A stretch of DNA of 64,000 nucleotides from Parapristionchus giblindavisi (Eukaryota; Nematoda; Chromadorea; Rhabditida; Diplogasteridae): NCBI GenBank assembly GCA_943737045.1, contig CALSFV010000209.1, forward strand, positions 1,449,501-1,513,500, in the 5' to 3' direction. Under the pieces are notes generated by a model, which saw only the letters and a program-made list of their open reading frames with translations, searched no databases and was not told where the DNA came from. Numbering within the stretch: position 1 is the first letter of the stretch; each line of letters starts with the position of its first letter. Positions 39,290 to 52,191 of the stretch are shown here, one piece after another. The position numbers and the translations under genes are program-made.

Positions 39290-39612
39290 ATCCCAACGGG
39301 AAGCCCAAGGAATCTACGACTCCTCCTAATGTACCTGAAACATTTCGGAACTTCTTTGATTTCTGGCCCACCCCGCTCATTCACCCCCCCCCCCCCGACT
39401 CCCAATTTCGATCTTTTCGATCGAATGGAGGGGTCGTCCTCCTCACTGGGAGGACGATGTCCACGGGGGCGAATGCGAAATGAAACATCATTTGTATTTC
39501 CAGTGGATATCAACATAGTCTTCCATTGCTGCAAACCAGCATGCGAATATAAGTTTAAAGTTTAGTATTCTGTGGAAAACAATATTATCTTAACAACTAA
39601 TCAACAATACAG

Positions 39613-41296
39613 ATCTCCATCGAAAGACCGTGCAAACTTCTCCTCTCCAACCTACGATAGTAGCGGCATTGAATCACTCGCTCTATCAGATGAGACCACA
39701 TCGAGGAGGAGAAGTTGACCTGGTATGATGATTAATACTTGTAATATTAATAATAATATATTATTATTGGCTTGACGATGATTATGAGCATGTTTGGATA
39801 AAGCGATGCAGAGAACAATTCCCTCTCACCCCCAGATAGTCTTTTTCAGAATTGGCTAAAGCACGAAACCAACTGGTCAAAGCCACAATGGCACTTTTCA
39901 TGGGATGGACATTTGACCAGTTGGTTTCATGTTGTGCTCTTCCATGAAAACATCATCTAGGGGAAATGGAAATCATCCCATATTTCAGGATTTCAATAAA
40001 ATACTTTCGATATCATGCGATAAAATAGATGCAAAGAAAAGATAAGGCCCTCTGGACTGACTTTATGTGCTTGGAATAGCTGGATTTACGTTTATCTTTT
40101 TACCTCTGATCAACTATCAGGTTCCTCTCATACTCCCATGGCCCCTCCTCCTCCTCTACTCAATTCCCTCCATCATAGTCATCATCATTCTATGGAACGA
40201 TCAAGGTGAGAGTAGAGATTCAGATTAGCTCCCTACTGTGTTCTCATTGTTTTCGTGTTGTTCACTGTTGGCAAACCAGAATTACATCGTATTTTAAAGA
40301 CTATCTTGACTTTGCCATGAGAAGGAAACGTCAATTCAACGGGTTCATATGCTTTTGTTTCTAATTCATGACAAGCAAATTGGCATACTAATGTTAGACT
40401 TTTTTTCATTTATTGGAAATTACAGAAAGGATACGGTAGATCAACACCACAATATCGATCAACGACTGAGTGAACATTATCCTCATCATCGTAGTCATGA
40501 ACAGGGAAGAAGGAAACAGAGTGCACAGCAGTTACTCACGATTAGTTAGTTTTTATTTGTTTTTGCAATATACCTTGGCTCACAATCAGAAAACGATAAA
40601 ACTGTGGTCCATTGTTGATTTATATTTCAATAAATTTGCGAAACGGGCAATCACCGGGTTGGTTGTCTTCAGTTTTCTATTACCTGTTCACACTCTCCGA
40701 AGCTGTCACGAGCTTACTTTTGCTAAATACTAAGTCTTCCTAAGTCCTGGGTATTAAATCCTGAGTCATGATTCTCTAACAATTCCCCCGTTAAGGTTAT
40801 CGTGGTATCGACGGTGTTCCTGTGGTAGCACACGTGCCCACAGTCGATGGATCCATGACGCTGAAGGAGTTCAGACGACACTTCTCCATTCCGAGCAATG
40901 CTGGAGTACAGTCAGTTAATTTAAATATTATTATTATTATTATTATTATTATTAAATAAAATAAAATAACTATTTCTTCATTTATAGTGCAGCCCTTAGC
41001 TCCAGGTATAATTGGAATTAATTGACCTAGGGTATCGCATTTCGGAAGGTTTACCGTAATTATTGTTTTCAGATTCTTCTTCAAGACGTCCTGTGAGGAC
41101 TTTGACGACGACGAGGATACGGTACCCGATGTAGAGCCGATCAATAATCAAAAATATCAACTTCTCCTTGTTAAGGTACTGTATCATGTATGCTGTAATG
41201 TAATGATTATTGATTTATTTATAGGATGATGCTACCGTACTCCCGCTGTTCAATGGTCGCGTCGCGGGTGAACTCAAGATGGCCGCTATCGATTGA
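39613..41296 (+). pseudogene. axin: Axin-like gene, 3' six exons, copy AX3
   Basis: Exons: a 39613-39722, b 40121-40205, c 40426-40544, d 40796-40910, e 41073-41175, f 41225-41296 (TGA). Phases 1-2-1-2-1-0 join without a shift. The DIX domain is complete: [51 protein letters not shown], then VLPLFNGRVAGELKMAAI. The only lesion I see is TGA at 39716-39718, where AX2 has TTA (RSLP). A product starting downstream would still hold DIX. No RGS-domain exons lie upstream; before 39600 the DNA is TM9SF4 pseudo-exon. It faces DNAJC22 copy C tail to tail, 1 kb between stops. Confidence 0.8.
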
Positions 41297-43058
41297 TTGA
41301 TTACCGTTATCCTACAGTACCATTCAAGAGTACTGTAGCCATGATTTATCAATATTGCCATCGATCAATCAATAATATCTTTCATTCTTTGTTTTCTTCA
41401 TTAGGCTGCCATTTTACCGTTCTTCTGTGATCTTTGATCTTAGATCATTCAATCACATTTACAAGTATCATTGAAGAAGTGCACATCCTCTTCGTTATCT
41501 AAGCCCCGCCCCCTTTTCTATTATCAGATTACGGTTGATATTAGGTACAGTAATCCTTGTGTGTTGGACTTGAGAATCAAAGCACAAAACACAAATTGTA
41601 TTATATCGCCTAATCTCTCAATGATACATGTGATTTATATGAAAAATTGATAGTGATCCACTCCTCACACTGAAAAATGACTATATCTCGAATGGCTCGA
41701 ATAGAATACAGTGATTACAAGAACACTTTCCTCTCTAAGGCTTGTTCTTTAAAATTATAAATTTAAAAAAATTAAAACAGACGCAAATCTGTCTGACGTA
41801 TCCCTGTAGGATCTCTTCTTTGCGATTTTATATAATTGTATTTATCGATCGACATGTAATACATGATCGAAAAATTTGCATCTCAAAAAATTAAACATTA
41901 AATCATCTATCGAAACGACAAATTATAGCAATCGTAATACTAAACATGACTAGAACACACATACGAGAGATCAATCAATAAATTAAAGAATGCTAATCAA
42001 TAAATGAGATCACATTGTTGGACGGTTTCGAAAAACTTGAGAAACCGAATTCAGAGATGATCAATTAATCAATCAGTCAATCAATCAATAATAGTTGCAT
42101 ATATAACATATTACAATGTAATGATTATAGTCTGAAGTAGTATGACGCTAGCCTCTTACTATCGAGCATAAATCTTACCACAGCGGAACACTTCCGTGTT
42201 AGTATATTAATACAAAATATGAAATATTAAAATTTCAAATTAAAATAAAACAACTAAAAAATATATATTTTCATCCGTATCATTTGGTCAGATTCATCTC
42301 CTTGTAGATCAACTTGCACGTGGATACCACAGCCGCTTTTCTCTCCGTAGTCACAGCCTCAGTCTTAATAACAATAATAATAATAATAATATAAAATAGA
42401 TACACCTTCGTAATTCTGGTCATGATATCGATTATTCGTTAAGCCAATGGGTTGTTTGTCTTGCCTACAACTCATTGTCTTTCGACCACAAGGAAAAATA
42501 ATCAATAATAGCATAACTTAAAGGGCCTCTCTCAATGGCCTCTTCATTGCGCACACTATTTTTCTGTTCGATAACAACGAGAGAGCGTAGAACGTTGAAG
42601 AGACCTTTGACAAAGGTTTCAGTATCCTTATGCATTAACTATCTTTATTTCGTTTCGTTATTATCGTCTCACGATTATTATTATAAATGCATATATAATT
42701 ACAAACCTTATCCCTCCATCTACCGTCTCTGATTTCCGTGCATTGCTTGAGCAGATCCGAATCCGTGATGAATGGAGACTCCGCCAACATCTCAAGGTAT
42801 TCGTTAGATTATTGATTGATATGTTTATATTATTATCGATTGGTCGATTGTAGTCAATGTCAACGTCAATAAAAGAGCTTTGTGAAATTGATGGTTTATT
42901 GAAACGGGAATCACACAGGTTGAACGAGAGAACAGCAAAATACTCAAACATTACACGCTTGACAGAAACATGGATTGGAGGGGATAACAAAGAAATAGTA
43001 CTATCAGATCAATGTCTGACACAAGATAGATTTTAAAGGCACATCCGAGGTTATTTTA

Positions 43059-43127
43059 CTCTCCGCTCTGACAACACTCTCTCGTAGACACAGAAGGCGA
43101 GAGAGTGTGGCCAGAGCGGAGAGTTTC
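43059..43127. repeat. Small palindromic repeat CTCTCCGCTCTG
   Basis: The ends CTCTCCGCTCTG and CAGAGCGGAGAG pair and the interior holds ACACTCTCTCG. Related copies are at about 2144-2216, 19512-19590 and 26200-26270. It is absent at the homologous place in copies B and D, so it is mobile or was deleted there. Confidence 0.65.
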
Positions 43128-44608
43128 AAACTATCTCCCTTTAAAACGATAAAAAAATTAATCAATACCGATATGAGTATTCTTCGATTCATGACGAAAG
43201 TTTGCCACGAGTGACCTACGGCTGCAGAGCGTATTCCATCCACGATAGCAGCTGGAATCAAAATATCATTATCGATTACCAATTATCGATCGATATACTC
43301 TTCTTCCGTTATATACAATGTGATACAAAAGTGAAAAAATCGATATCAGGGATGCGCAACTACCGTACACGACAGATGCTGGATCCAGACAGGAGATGGC
43401 GCGTTCTTTGAATCGATGCCCAGAATTCCCGACAACCGGCTCCTGCATAAAAGAGTCATAATTAATGTTCAAAAAAACAGTTAGTGATAATCTGCAGAGG
43501 TATACGGTAATGTCCGTATATCGTATATAAAGCAATAATGCTGCTAGACGTGCGACGTTTCACTCCCGAAGGCTTATCGATTGATTTTTGCTTTCATTCC
43601 ACAGATAATAATAATAATAAATTTATCTGACCTCGGAGGGTATTTTGAGATTTATTTATTTATTTATTTATTCTATCAAATATAATAATAAAAGGTGATA
43701 TGTATAGGATCAGAAGAGGGATAGAGAAGAGGGACATAATTAAATGTTTAAAAATATGGTAAAGTCAGGAGGTAAGAAAGAAGGCTGCGATTACTTGATC
43801 GTAGAGATCAAACTACATTTGCCAGCAAAGATCACAGATCAAACTACAAAGATAAAATACAATACCATTCATATCTGAGATCCTTGACCGTCATCTTCAA
43901 GCCAAACTCATTCATAGTACTGCCTCTGTTCACGATCATGAATTGACTGCAAAAGATCAAAGATCAAACTACACGAGTAGGAGATCAAACTACAAACAAA
44001 TCTTACCGATCCATGCACTGTTGTGATATTCCGATCATCAAGAGTACCATATTGAAGGTAAACAATGAGACCCAGAACTGTAAAGATCAAAGATCAAAAT
44101 ATTTTTTTTCTAAAAATCTCACAGCATAGTTCATAAACTTTAGCCGATCCGCACCCAGTGAGCGCATGGTAGCCGTGCGGTTACCTGAACAAATCAACTA
44201 ACAAAGTATAGAGAAAACAGGAAGGACCAAAACCAAAGACCAAAGATCAACTCACTCATGATAGTTCCGAGTGACGCGGCCATTGCAATACAGTGAAGCG
44301 GAGGAACGAGGAAGCTTTGATGCTGAAAAAGGAATAAGATGATTGTGTTGCGATACAGTAATTTGGAGCGAACATTGTGACGGTGAACAGATTTTTTTTG
44401 CATTTCCATCATATTTCCGCCCGAAATGTTTTGAAATTTTAAAGAAAACCGTCAATTTAGTAACCAATTTTGCGGAATGTTGCGGGTTGATCTATCCCAC
44501 GATATAACCATCGACCATCTCTTGTGAGCACAAGTTTAGTCAATCGTCCCATCCTCCCATTCACCATTTGTTTCAACATGTACGATTCGCGTTTCAGAGA
44601 CCCATTAA

Positions 44609-46109
44609 TGGTGCGTTTATCGTCACCGCTCACTCTGTGAGAGGGGTCTCAATGACTGCGCAGAGGGGTCTGAGAATGAGAAATGATATGTCAAAATGAG
44701 TGAATTTGAGGGGTCTCGAAGGGAAGAAGTGGATGAATTATGCCCTTGGCTTGGCTTATGCCTTTCAAAAATGAAAAATCCACGTGCATCACCATAGCGG
44801 ACAAATGGTGCATCGGAGCAGCAATCATTTCCAGGGACTTCGGTATTTTCGTGGATGTTATCCAGAATGAACTTTCCCATCTTATTAGAAAATTCTGGAT
44901 TCTACGATGCTTTCCATCAAGGGAACCTATACAATTGGGATAATGGGTATTTTCATAGAAATCTTCAGCAATTGTAAGAAGTTCAGTTGGATCAGAGGGA
45001 AATCTAATAAGATGGGAAAGTTCATTCTGGATAACATCCACGAAAATACCGAAGTCCCTGGAAAGGGTTGCTGCTCCGATGCACTATTTGTCCGCTATGG
45101 TGATGCACGTGGATTCTAAAACCAATGAAAGGCATAAGCCAAGCCAAGGGCATAATTCATCCCCTTCTTCCCTTCGAGACCCCTCAAAATCACTCATTCT
45201 GACATATCATTTCACGTTCTCAGACCCCCCTGTGCAGTGCATTCTGACCCCTCATTTGTCCATTCTAGACCCCTCAAATTCACTCATTCTGACATATCAT
45301 TTCACGTTCTCAGACCCCCCTGTGCAGTCCATTCTGACCTCTCATTTGTCCCTTCGAGGCCCCTCAAATTCACTCATTCCGACATATCAGGCCTGTCACG
45401 AGAGAATCGAGCTAAAATGGCAATTCTTCGGAATGGAGCGAAAATCATGAAATAAGTTATCATCAGTTTTCGGTACCTCTAGGCATGCTCTACCATCCCC
45501 CAAAGTCCCATTGTGTAAATATCATGTGTGAAACGAGAGATTGTGGTTGGGCGAAAATGACTTCAAATCATCAGGAAATTTCCAAGGGGATGAACCATAC
45601 GAACGCATTAACGTATTTTTTTCGTAAACCACTCATTTTGTAGCCCTTGAAAAGTTACATAACACATTTCAGGCTCGTCCGCGCCGAATTGAGTTATTGA
45701 CAGGTTTTGAGTTATTTTACCTAGAATGTAGAGCTGTTCGGAAGCACTTTCATGAGTTCTGGTTTGTTTAGATCGATAGAGCTCGGAAAAATAGCGGGGG
45801 TTACCCTCGTGGTAGTTTTTGACACAAATGCACCTGAACCGAGATATTTGAGTTTGAAGTTGGGTTCCCGGATGACCGACACGATGTAGGGAGCCACAGA
45901 ATGATATTTACACAATGGGACTTTGGGGGATGGTAGGGCATGCCTAAACAAGAATAAAACTGTAGAGAACTTGTTTTGTAATATTTCTCAATTCCGAGCT
46001 TTAGGCCGATTCTCTCGTGACAGGCCTGATATCATTTCTCATTCTCAGACCCCTCTGCGCAGTCATTCTGACCCCTCTCACAGAGTGAGCGGCGACGATA
46101 AACGCACCA
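44609..46109. mobile_element. 1.5-kb foldback element with TAA target duplication
   Basis: Ends TGGTGCGTTTATCGTCACCG and CGGCGACGATAAACGCACCA. Flanked by TAA on both sides; copy B has ATTAAGAGCG as empty site near 35477. It contains a 90-bp tandem repeat (landmark CACTCATTCTGACATATC at 45191, 45281, 45371) and paired internal blocks. The 3-bp TAA target resembles PIF/Harbinger. No transposase. Confidence 0.8.
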
Positions 46110-46969
46110 TAAGAGCGCTAATACCTCTCACAATCAATCGCCTTGAGTAGTCTTAAGATATTAACAAATTTTTAATGTCAATTATCAATCGATAATGATC
46201 GATACATACAGTATACCATCACTTACCATAATCACCATTACTCCCGACACGACAAAGAAGATCTCGGCAAACGATCGCCGTTCGTCTCCCAGATTGCCGA
46301 TAACGTACACTCCTGGACGAGAGATCAAAGACCAAACTATACAATTAAGAGTACTGTAGTTTGATCTTTGAACTCACCAAGTGCCACAGCCATGCTCACT
46401 CCCAGTGCCATTGGCCATCCAGTGTAGTCTGTGCGAGAGTAGGTGAGAACGGCTGAATGGAACGGAATGAATCAATGCTCTATCAACTAGGATGATTAAC
46501 GTTTCAACGATTCATCAAAAACACCAAGAGATTTTCGGCGCCAATAAGTAACTACTGTGACGCATCGACTTATGCAAAATATCTTATAGACGAAATCCTT
46601 GATATCCTCTTGATATCCCCCAAGAAAGTGGTCGGTATCTAGACCAGGACCGAAACACCTATCACGTTTCTAGGCTCATTAAACTGTTAAACTGTCCAAA
46701 TAATATTTTAATATATCTCAGATTTCAATATGTGATCTGCTATAAATGTACGATATGTGCGCTTCTTATCTTTACAAATAATTTTGATCTTTGATCTTCA
46801 CAAGAGAAACCCGTGATCGTTGATCCTTTAAAATATAAGTAATCTTTGATCTCTGATCTTCTCACCAGTCAGCCACGCCCATCCTCCCAACCAACTCGAA
46901 TACATCATAGAGACGATGAGACGAGCGAGAGAGAACTTCACAGAGGTACGGAGAGCTCCTTTCCTGGAA

Positions 46970-47008
<39 letters not shown>

Positions 47009-47284
47009 GAACGAGCAAGCAAAATATCTCCATCTCCCTCACTTATAATAATTTTGATATTTCACATATTTTCTTACACTCGAAGATTTTGATGAAACAC
47101 CCTTGTGGTGTACGATAAATAAAATAAAAATATGCGTACGCACTTAATCTCCACTAGATTATAGACGGGTCTGATAAAGCGATAGAGAGACCGTCATCAA
47201 ACTCCACGACATTCTGTTTTATAGACATCCTATCTTCACTATCATAAAGAACAATTCCGCTTAATTCTTCTGAAGCCGAAACAA

Positions 47285-47452
47285 GATGTTGAGCCGATCA
47301 ATAATCAGAAATATCAACTGCTCCTTGTTAAGGTACTGTATCACTTGGACAGTAATGTAATCATTATTGATTGGTTTACAGGATGATTCTACGTACTCCC
47401 GCTGTTCAATGGCCGCGTTGCGGCTGAACTCAAGATGGCCGCTATCGATTGA
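47285..47452 (+). pseudogene. axin: Axin-like 3' fragment AX5
   Basis: It starts inside exon e (47285-47332, EPINNQKYQLLLVK), followed by exon f 47382-47452. Exon f reads GATGATTCTACGTACTCCC: one base is missing against ACCGTACTCCC, so the DIX end is out of frame. Upstream it is fused to inverted DNAJC22 intron 3. Downstream, axin 3' flank continues to 50027, interrupted by a 1.96-kb element. Confidence 0.8.
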
Positions 47453-47602
47453 TTGATTACCGTAATCTTACCATACTATTCGAGAGTACTGTAGTCATAC
47501 CCAATTACTGTATGATGACAGATTCATGATACTTGTAATGAAAAGATTTATCAATATTGCCATCGATAAATCAACAATATCTTTCATAATTTGTTTTCTT
47601 AA

Positions 47603-49563
47603 GAGAGATGTCCGTTAAGACTCGACCACCCCCCGGACACGTGAGCTAGCAATGAGAACTGGGAGTCCATACTTGGGTGTTAGGAGTGCCCCCGGCCCTT
47701 ATTACACAAAACGGCTGAAATTTCCTGTTTGTGCCCTCAGGCTATTAGAAAATTTTTTTTTTTTTAAACTTTAAAAAACCATAATTTCTCAAATTATTGA
47801 GATGAAGTCTAAATACCATCTGCGATGCGTCTAGGGTACACAGTGCTTGCTAATTCACTATTAGCATCGAATGTGCGTTGATTCCTAAACCACTTTTTTT
47901 ACTCAAAATTTTGGTTTTTTCGGACAAATCATCCTTGTTTTAGTGAGTGCCCAAAATTTCCGACCAGGTATTGTAGCCTAAGCAATTCTGCATTGATTTA
48001 ACTTAAAACTGGGTTCTTCCCGATCGACCATTTTGTCGAATTTTTTGCTCGAACTTCCGTCATCGATGGTTTTCCCGAACAAATGCTGTATTTTCCAAAC
48101 GATTGGTGCGGAATTGTGGTCTGCTCAAAGTTTAGAGATGAGTCGAGTAAAATGACACAAGTAGCCCATCACTTTGATCAACTTGAAAATTTCGATTTTC
48201 ATGACCCGGGGGTCATGGTCTGAAAATTTCAAAATTTCTCAAGTTTGAAATGTTTTCATTTATGTGGCTTATTGTAAAGTACTAATGATGTGAATAATAT
48301 TCAGCCAATGCTCAATGGCTGATCTCTCTTTTCAACCATTTTTCGAAAATTTTCATTATAAATGTGTGCGAAAAATCAGAATTGTGTTTGAATCAGTTTC
48401 CAACTTGCTTTCTGTAACATTCTGTCATAGTACTATGCAATGTACATAATCAATATGAAAATCGTTCATTTTCGAAAATTCAAAAAATTCAATTTGAGTG
48501 CCTACTTTCATGACAAATTTCTATAATATTCCATTTTTTCGACTCGAATGCTGCGACAATGAGCAAATGACAATGACAATGTGAAGTTTCATGATGAGTA
48601 AACGTAGTAGAACTGGAATCCCGGCATTCGGCTCTCTTTTGAAAAATCGATTTCCATGACCCCGGGGTCATGGTAAAAAAATATGAATTTTCGAAAATCA
48701 ACGATTTTCATATTGATTGTATAAATGTTACAGAATGTTACAGAAAGCAAGTTGGAAACTGATTCAAACACAATTCTGATTTTTCGCACGCAATCAGAAT
48801 GAAAATTTTCGAAAAAATGGTTGAAAGGAGAGATCGACCATTGAGCATTGGCTGAATATTATTCACATCATTAGTACTTTACAATAAGCCACATAAATGA
48901 AAACATTTCAAACTTGAGAAATTTTGAAATTTTCAGACCATGACCCCCGGGTCATGAAAATCGAAATTTTCAAGTTGATCAAAGTGATGGGCTACTTGTG
49001 TCATTTTACTCGACTCACCTCTAAACTTTGAGCAGACCACAATTCCGCACCAATCGTTGGGAAAATACAGCATTTGTTCGGGAAAACCATCGATGACGGA
49101 AGTTCGAGCAAAAAATTCGACAAAATGGTCGATCGGGAAGAACCCAGTTTTAAGTTTAATCAATGCAGAATTGCTTAGGCTACAATACCTGGTCGGAAAT
49201 TTTGGGCACTCACTAAAACAAGGGATGATTTGTCCGAAAAAACCAAAATTTTGAGTCAAAAAAGTGGTTTAGGAATCAACGCACATTCGATGCTAATAGT
49301 GAATTAGCAAGGTATGTGCACCCTAGACGCATCGCAGATGGTATTTAGACTTCATCTCAATAATTTGAGAAATTATGGTTTTTTAAAGTTTAAAAAAAAA
49401 AAAAATTTCTAATAGCCTGAGGGCACAAACAGGAAATTTCAGCCGTTTTGTGTAATAAGGGCCGGGGGCACTCCTAACACCCAAGTATGGACTCCCAGTT
49501 CTCATTGCTAGCTCACGTGTCCGGGGGTGGTCGAATATGATCGAGTCTTAGGGAACAGGCCTC
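47603..49563. mobile_element. 1.96-kb foldback element in a TTAA site
   Basis: Flanked by TTAA at 47599-47602 and 49564-49567. AX3 flank (about 41395) has TTCA at the matching single site. Both arms hold CCGGACACGTGAGCTAGCAA and ACCATGACCCC-type palindromes around a centre near 48590. TTAA targeting is the mark of piggyBac-type elements. No transposase frame. A partial copy is at 3140-3535. Confidence 0.85.
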
Positions 49564-50027
49564 TTAATTAGGCTGATTTTACCGTTCTTCTGTGATTTTT
49601 AATCTTTGATCTTTGATCTTAGATCTTTCCAAAGCCCTTGTGCCATTCAATCACATTTACAAGTATCATTGAAGAAGTGCACATCCTCTTCGTTATCTAA
49701 GCCCCGCCCTCTTTTATATTATCAGATTACGGTTGATATTAGGTACAGTAATCCCCTTTTGTGTATTCGCCTTGAGAATCAAAGCACAAATTGTATTATA
49801 TCGCCTAATCTCCCAATGGTACATGTGAGTAGCGATATCGGTTTAGGGTGGCCACTGTACCCCCACCCTAAACCGATATCGCTACCGAAGCGACGGACAT
49901 CCTTCAACCCCTCTGTCATTCGTTTTTAATGTCACATATATTATGATGGAATAAAGAATAAGAATAAGAAAAAGAATAAGAATAAGAGTTATATGAACAA
50001 TTGATAGTTATAATAAAGTTTATGTTT
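49564..50027. other. Axin 3' flank with LINE 3' end
   Basis: Flank homologous to 41400-41640. Inserted at about 49827-49985 is a fragment ending in an (AATAAG)n tail. Its frame LPKRRTSFNPSVIRF, stop, resembles a LINE RT C-terminus. The first 23 bases (49829-49851) are repeated inverted at 49863-49885, as in twin-primed 5' inversion. Confidence 0.55.
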
Positions 50028-50230
50028 ACCGTATCCTCGTCGTCGTCAAAGTCGTCACAGGACGTCTTGAAGAAGAATCTGAAATAAATAGTTAATGTAT
50101 ACCATCCGACAATATGATATCCTAGGTCAATTCATTCCAATTTTATCTAGTACCAATGATCGCACAATGAATGAAGAATTAGTCTTTTATATTAACCAAT
50201 AAATAATAAGAATAATATTAAGTAGCAATA

Positions 50231-51284
50231 CCATAGCTCCTCTGGTCACCCCTCACATGTCAAGCGTTCAATTGTCTCGTCAACTTTGCGCACTTCCACA
50301 TCATTATCATCTCACGAATTCAAAAGGGAATCAATGCTCTTAGCCAAGAGCATCATCCAATCAAACGGATACGATAAACCCACTACCCATAAGGGCCAAG
50401 TGGGAAATCGGACCCCCAAGACTCGTGACGACCGGCCCATCTTTAGTATACCATTCGTTTCTGATGCCTTCTCAAAGGACATAAGAGACAGTTTCAAAAG
50501 GGCTGGTCTCGATGTGAATGTTGTGGAGCGTACAAGTCAATCCTTAATTGGTCTTCTATCTCGTAATAGATATCGTGATTCGTCTTGTCCGGTTCGAAAT
50601 TGTATATTCTGCCCCAATTCGCCTGGTTCTTGTCTCGCATCGGGTGTGGTTTATCGTATAGAATGTACACTTTGCTCACAGTTTTATGTAGGCCATACTG
50701 GTAGAACCCTTCATGAACGTGCCTCAGAGCATATTCGTGCCGCAAATAACCCTACCCTAAGTACTTACAAATCATAAGCTGTAGCACAACATTCCATTGC
50801 CTGTCACAACTCCCAGCCCATTCCACTAACAGGCACTATACTACATAGAGAACCTAACATCATAAGACGTAAGGTGTCTGAAGCCTAACTCATCCAATCA
50901 CTAAACCCAACCTAAAACAATCGTGCTGAATTGTCCATTGAACTTTCACAATTGTCCTTACTAAATTTTGATCTGTGATCACGTCTATACCCTCTTCCGT
51001 GACCTATCTCTATCTCTATCTATCTATCTATCACTCCTTCTATCTAACCCAAACCATTCATTGATCCTTTCAACCTTATCGTCCATAGTCTTTTACATTC
51101 ATTACTTCCTGTGTATCTATTTTCTATTCGGTTGTGTTCTCTAGTCAAGTCGTTGATTTTCATATTTTCACATTGTAGGTAATCCAATCTCACTGATGAT
51201 GAGGAATTAGTCCTCGAAACGTCTGAATTATAAAGTTTCTCCCTTCATCCATCTGGTCTCACACAGAATATTACAAGTTCAACC
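50231..51284 (+). mobile_element. 5'-truncated Penelope-like retroelement
   Basis: Flanked by a 12-bp target duplication TAAGTAGCAATA (50219-50230, 51285-51296). A frame from 50286 to 50777 gives the C-terminal part of a PLE protein: Cys motif CPVRNCIFCP, then GIY-YIG-type GVVYRIECTLCSQFYVGHTG and RTLHERASEHIRAA. The conserved tail continues past a TAA at 50776 (SIACHNSQPI, then RRKVSEA), so the gene is inactive. The RT domain is missing. The 3' UTR includes CTGATGATGAGG...CCTCGAAAC, a hammerhead-like core. Confidence 0.9.
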
Positions 51285-51984
51285 TAAGTAGCAATAATTT
51301 TTGAATTAACTGACTGTACTCCAGCATTGCTCGGAATGGAGAAGTGTCTTCTGAACTCCTTCAGCGTCATGAATCCATCGACTGTGGTAACGTGTGCTAC
51401 CACAGGGACACCGTCGATACCACGATAACCTTAACGAGGGAATTGTTAGAGAATCATGACTCAGGATTTAAGGCCCAGGACTTAGGAAGACTTAGGATTT
51501 AGCATAAGCTCGTAACATATTCGGAGTGTGAGCAGGCGCATCTACAATAATATAAAAGTGGATAAAAAAGTAAATGAAAAGCAACCAGGTGAATAGAAAA
51601 CTAAAGACAAACAACCCGGTGATTGCCCGTTTCACAAACTCATTGAAACATAAATCAACAATGGACCACAGTTTTTTTAGTACAATGACACACATAAGTC
51701 AAATCAAATCGTTTATTCCTGCATAAGAATGGTACGGCATGGAATTGAGTTTTTCTTATCATGTTATACTGGGTTAGGAAAACTAGAAATATAAGAAAAA
51801 AAATAAAATAAAAACTGACTAATCGTGAGTGATCAGAAGCATCTTCAATACTAGAAAAGTGGAGAACAAAGTGTATAAAAGCAATACGGTGAATTGAAAA
51901 GTGAAGATAAAGAACCCGGTGATTGCCCGTTTCACAAAAACATTAAAACATAAAACAAGCATAGTCCACAGTTTTATCCTCGGA

Positions 51985-52191
51985 CTCTGGTATTTTGCCA
52001 CTTAAAGTCTACTAAACTACGTCACAGACTTTAAGTATACTTTAAGTAAACTTTAAGTGAAAGAACATTTGACGAAATGCATTACAGTATACCACACCAC
52101 TTTAAGTAGACTTACGTCTCACTTTAAGTTTACTTAAAGTCTACTTAAAGTGGGAAAGTTTAAGTAGACTTTAAGTGGCAAAATAAGAGAG
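51985..52191. mobile_element. Second copy of the 208-bp palindromic MITE
   Basis: It starts CTCTGGTATTTTGCC; the right end is degenerate (GGCAAAATAAGAGAG). It is inserted in the axin AX4 intron between c and d. It is nearly the reverse complement of 36074-36281 in orientation, though palindromic. Confidence 0.8.

Larger units (their letters stand above)
38044..39335 (-). pseudogene. TM9SF4: TM9SF4 fragment (two broken exons)
   Basis: Coding order: an exon about 39335-39290 continued at 38592-38581, then an exon about 38112-38044 (ARAVDIHWFCILNSIIVVIS, the first membrane segment). The first encodes the VHWEES..WASRWD signature of TM9SF4 but reads VH, stop, EES, stop, IPWASRWD, so it has two nonsense codons. 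It is also split by a 697-bp hAT-like element. The second exon lacks a pyrimidine-rich acceptor. It parallels the cleaner copy at 57717-58190. Confidence 0.75.
42280..46963 (-). pseudogene. DNAJC22: DNAJC22/wurst copy C, exons 4-10 and 12-15
   Basis: Coding order: 46963-46866, 46428-46378 (complete exon 5, GWPMALGVSMAVAL), 46312-46227, 44322-44256, 44184-44123, 44077-44007, 43946-43866, 43442-43369, 43251-43169, 42790-42707, 42363-42280. Exon 12 is 74 nt against 76 in B and D, a 2-nt deletion and frameshift. Exon 11 is missing in the coding direction; a short inverted piece of it remains near 43547-43577. Exons 1-3 are missing: upstream the intron-3 repeat joins axin exon e at 47284. A 1.5-kb foldback lies in the intron after exon 6. 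Exon 5 is intact, which groups C with D rather than with A/B. Confidence 0.8.

Noticed and set aside
44623..45455. Repeat-rich frames of 70-120 residues
   Set aside because: They follow the 90-bp tandem repeat and arms of the TAA foldback; the frame is not conserved across arms as a protein would be.
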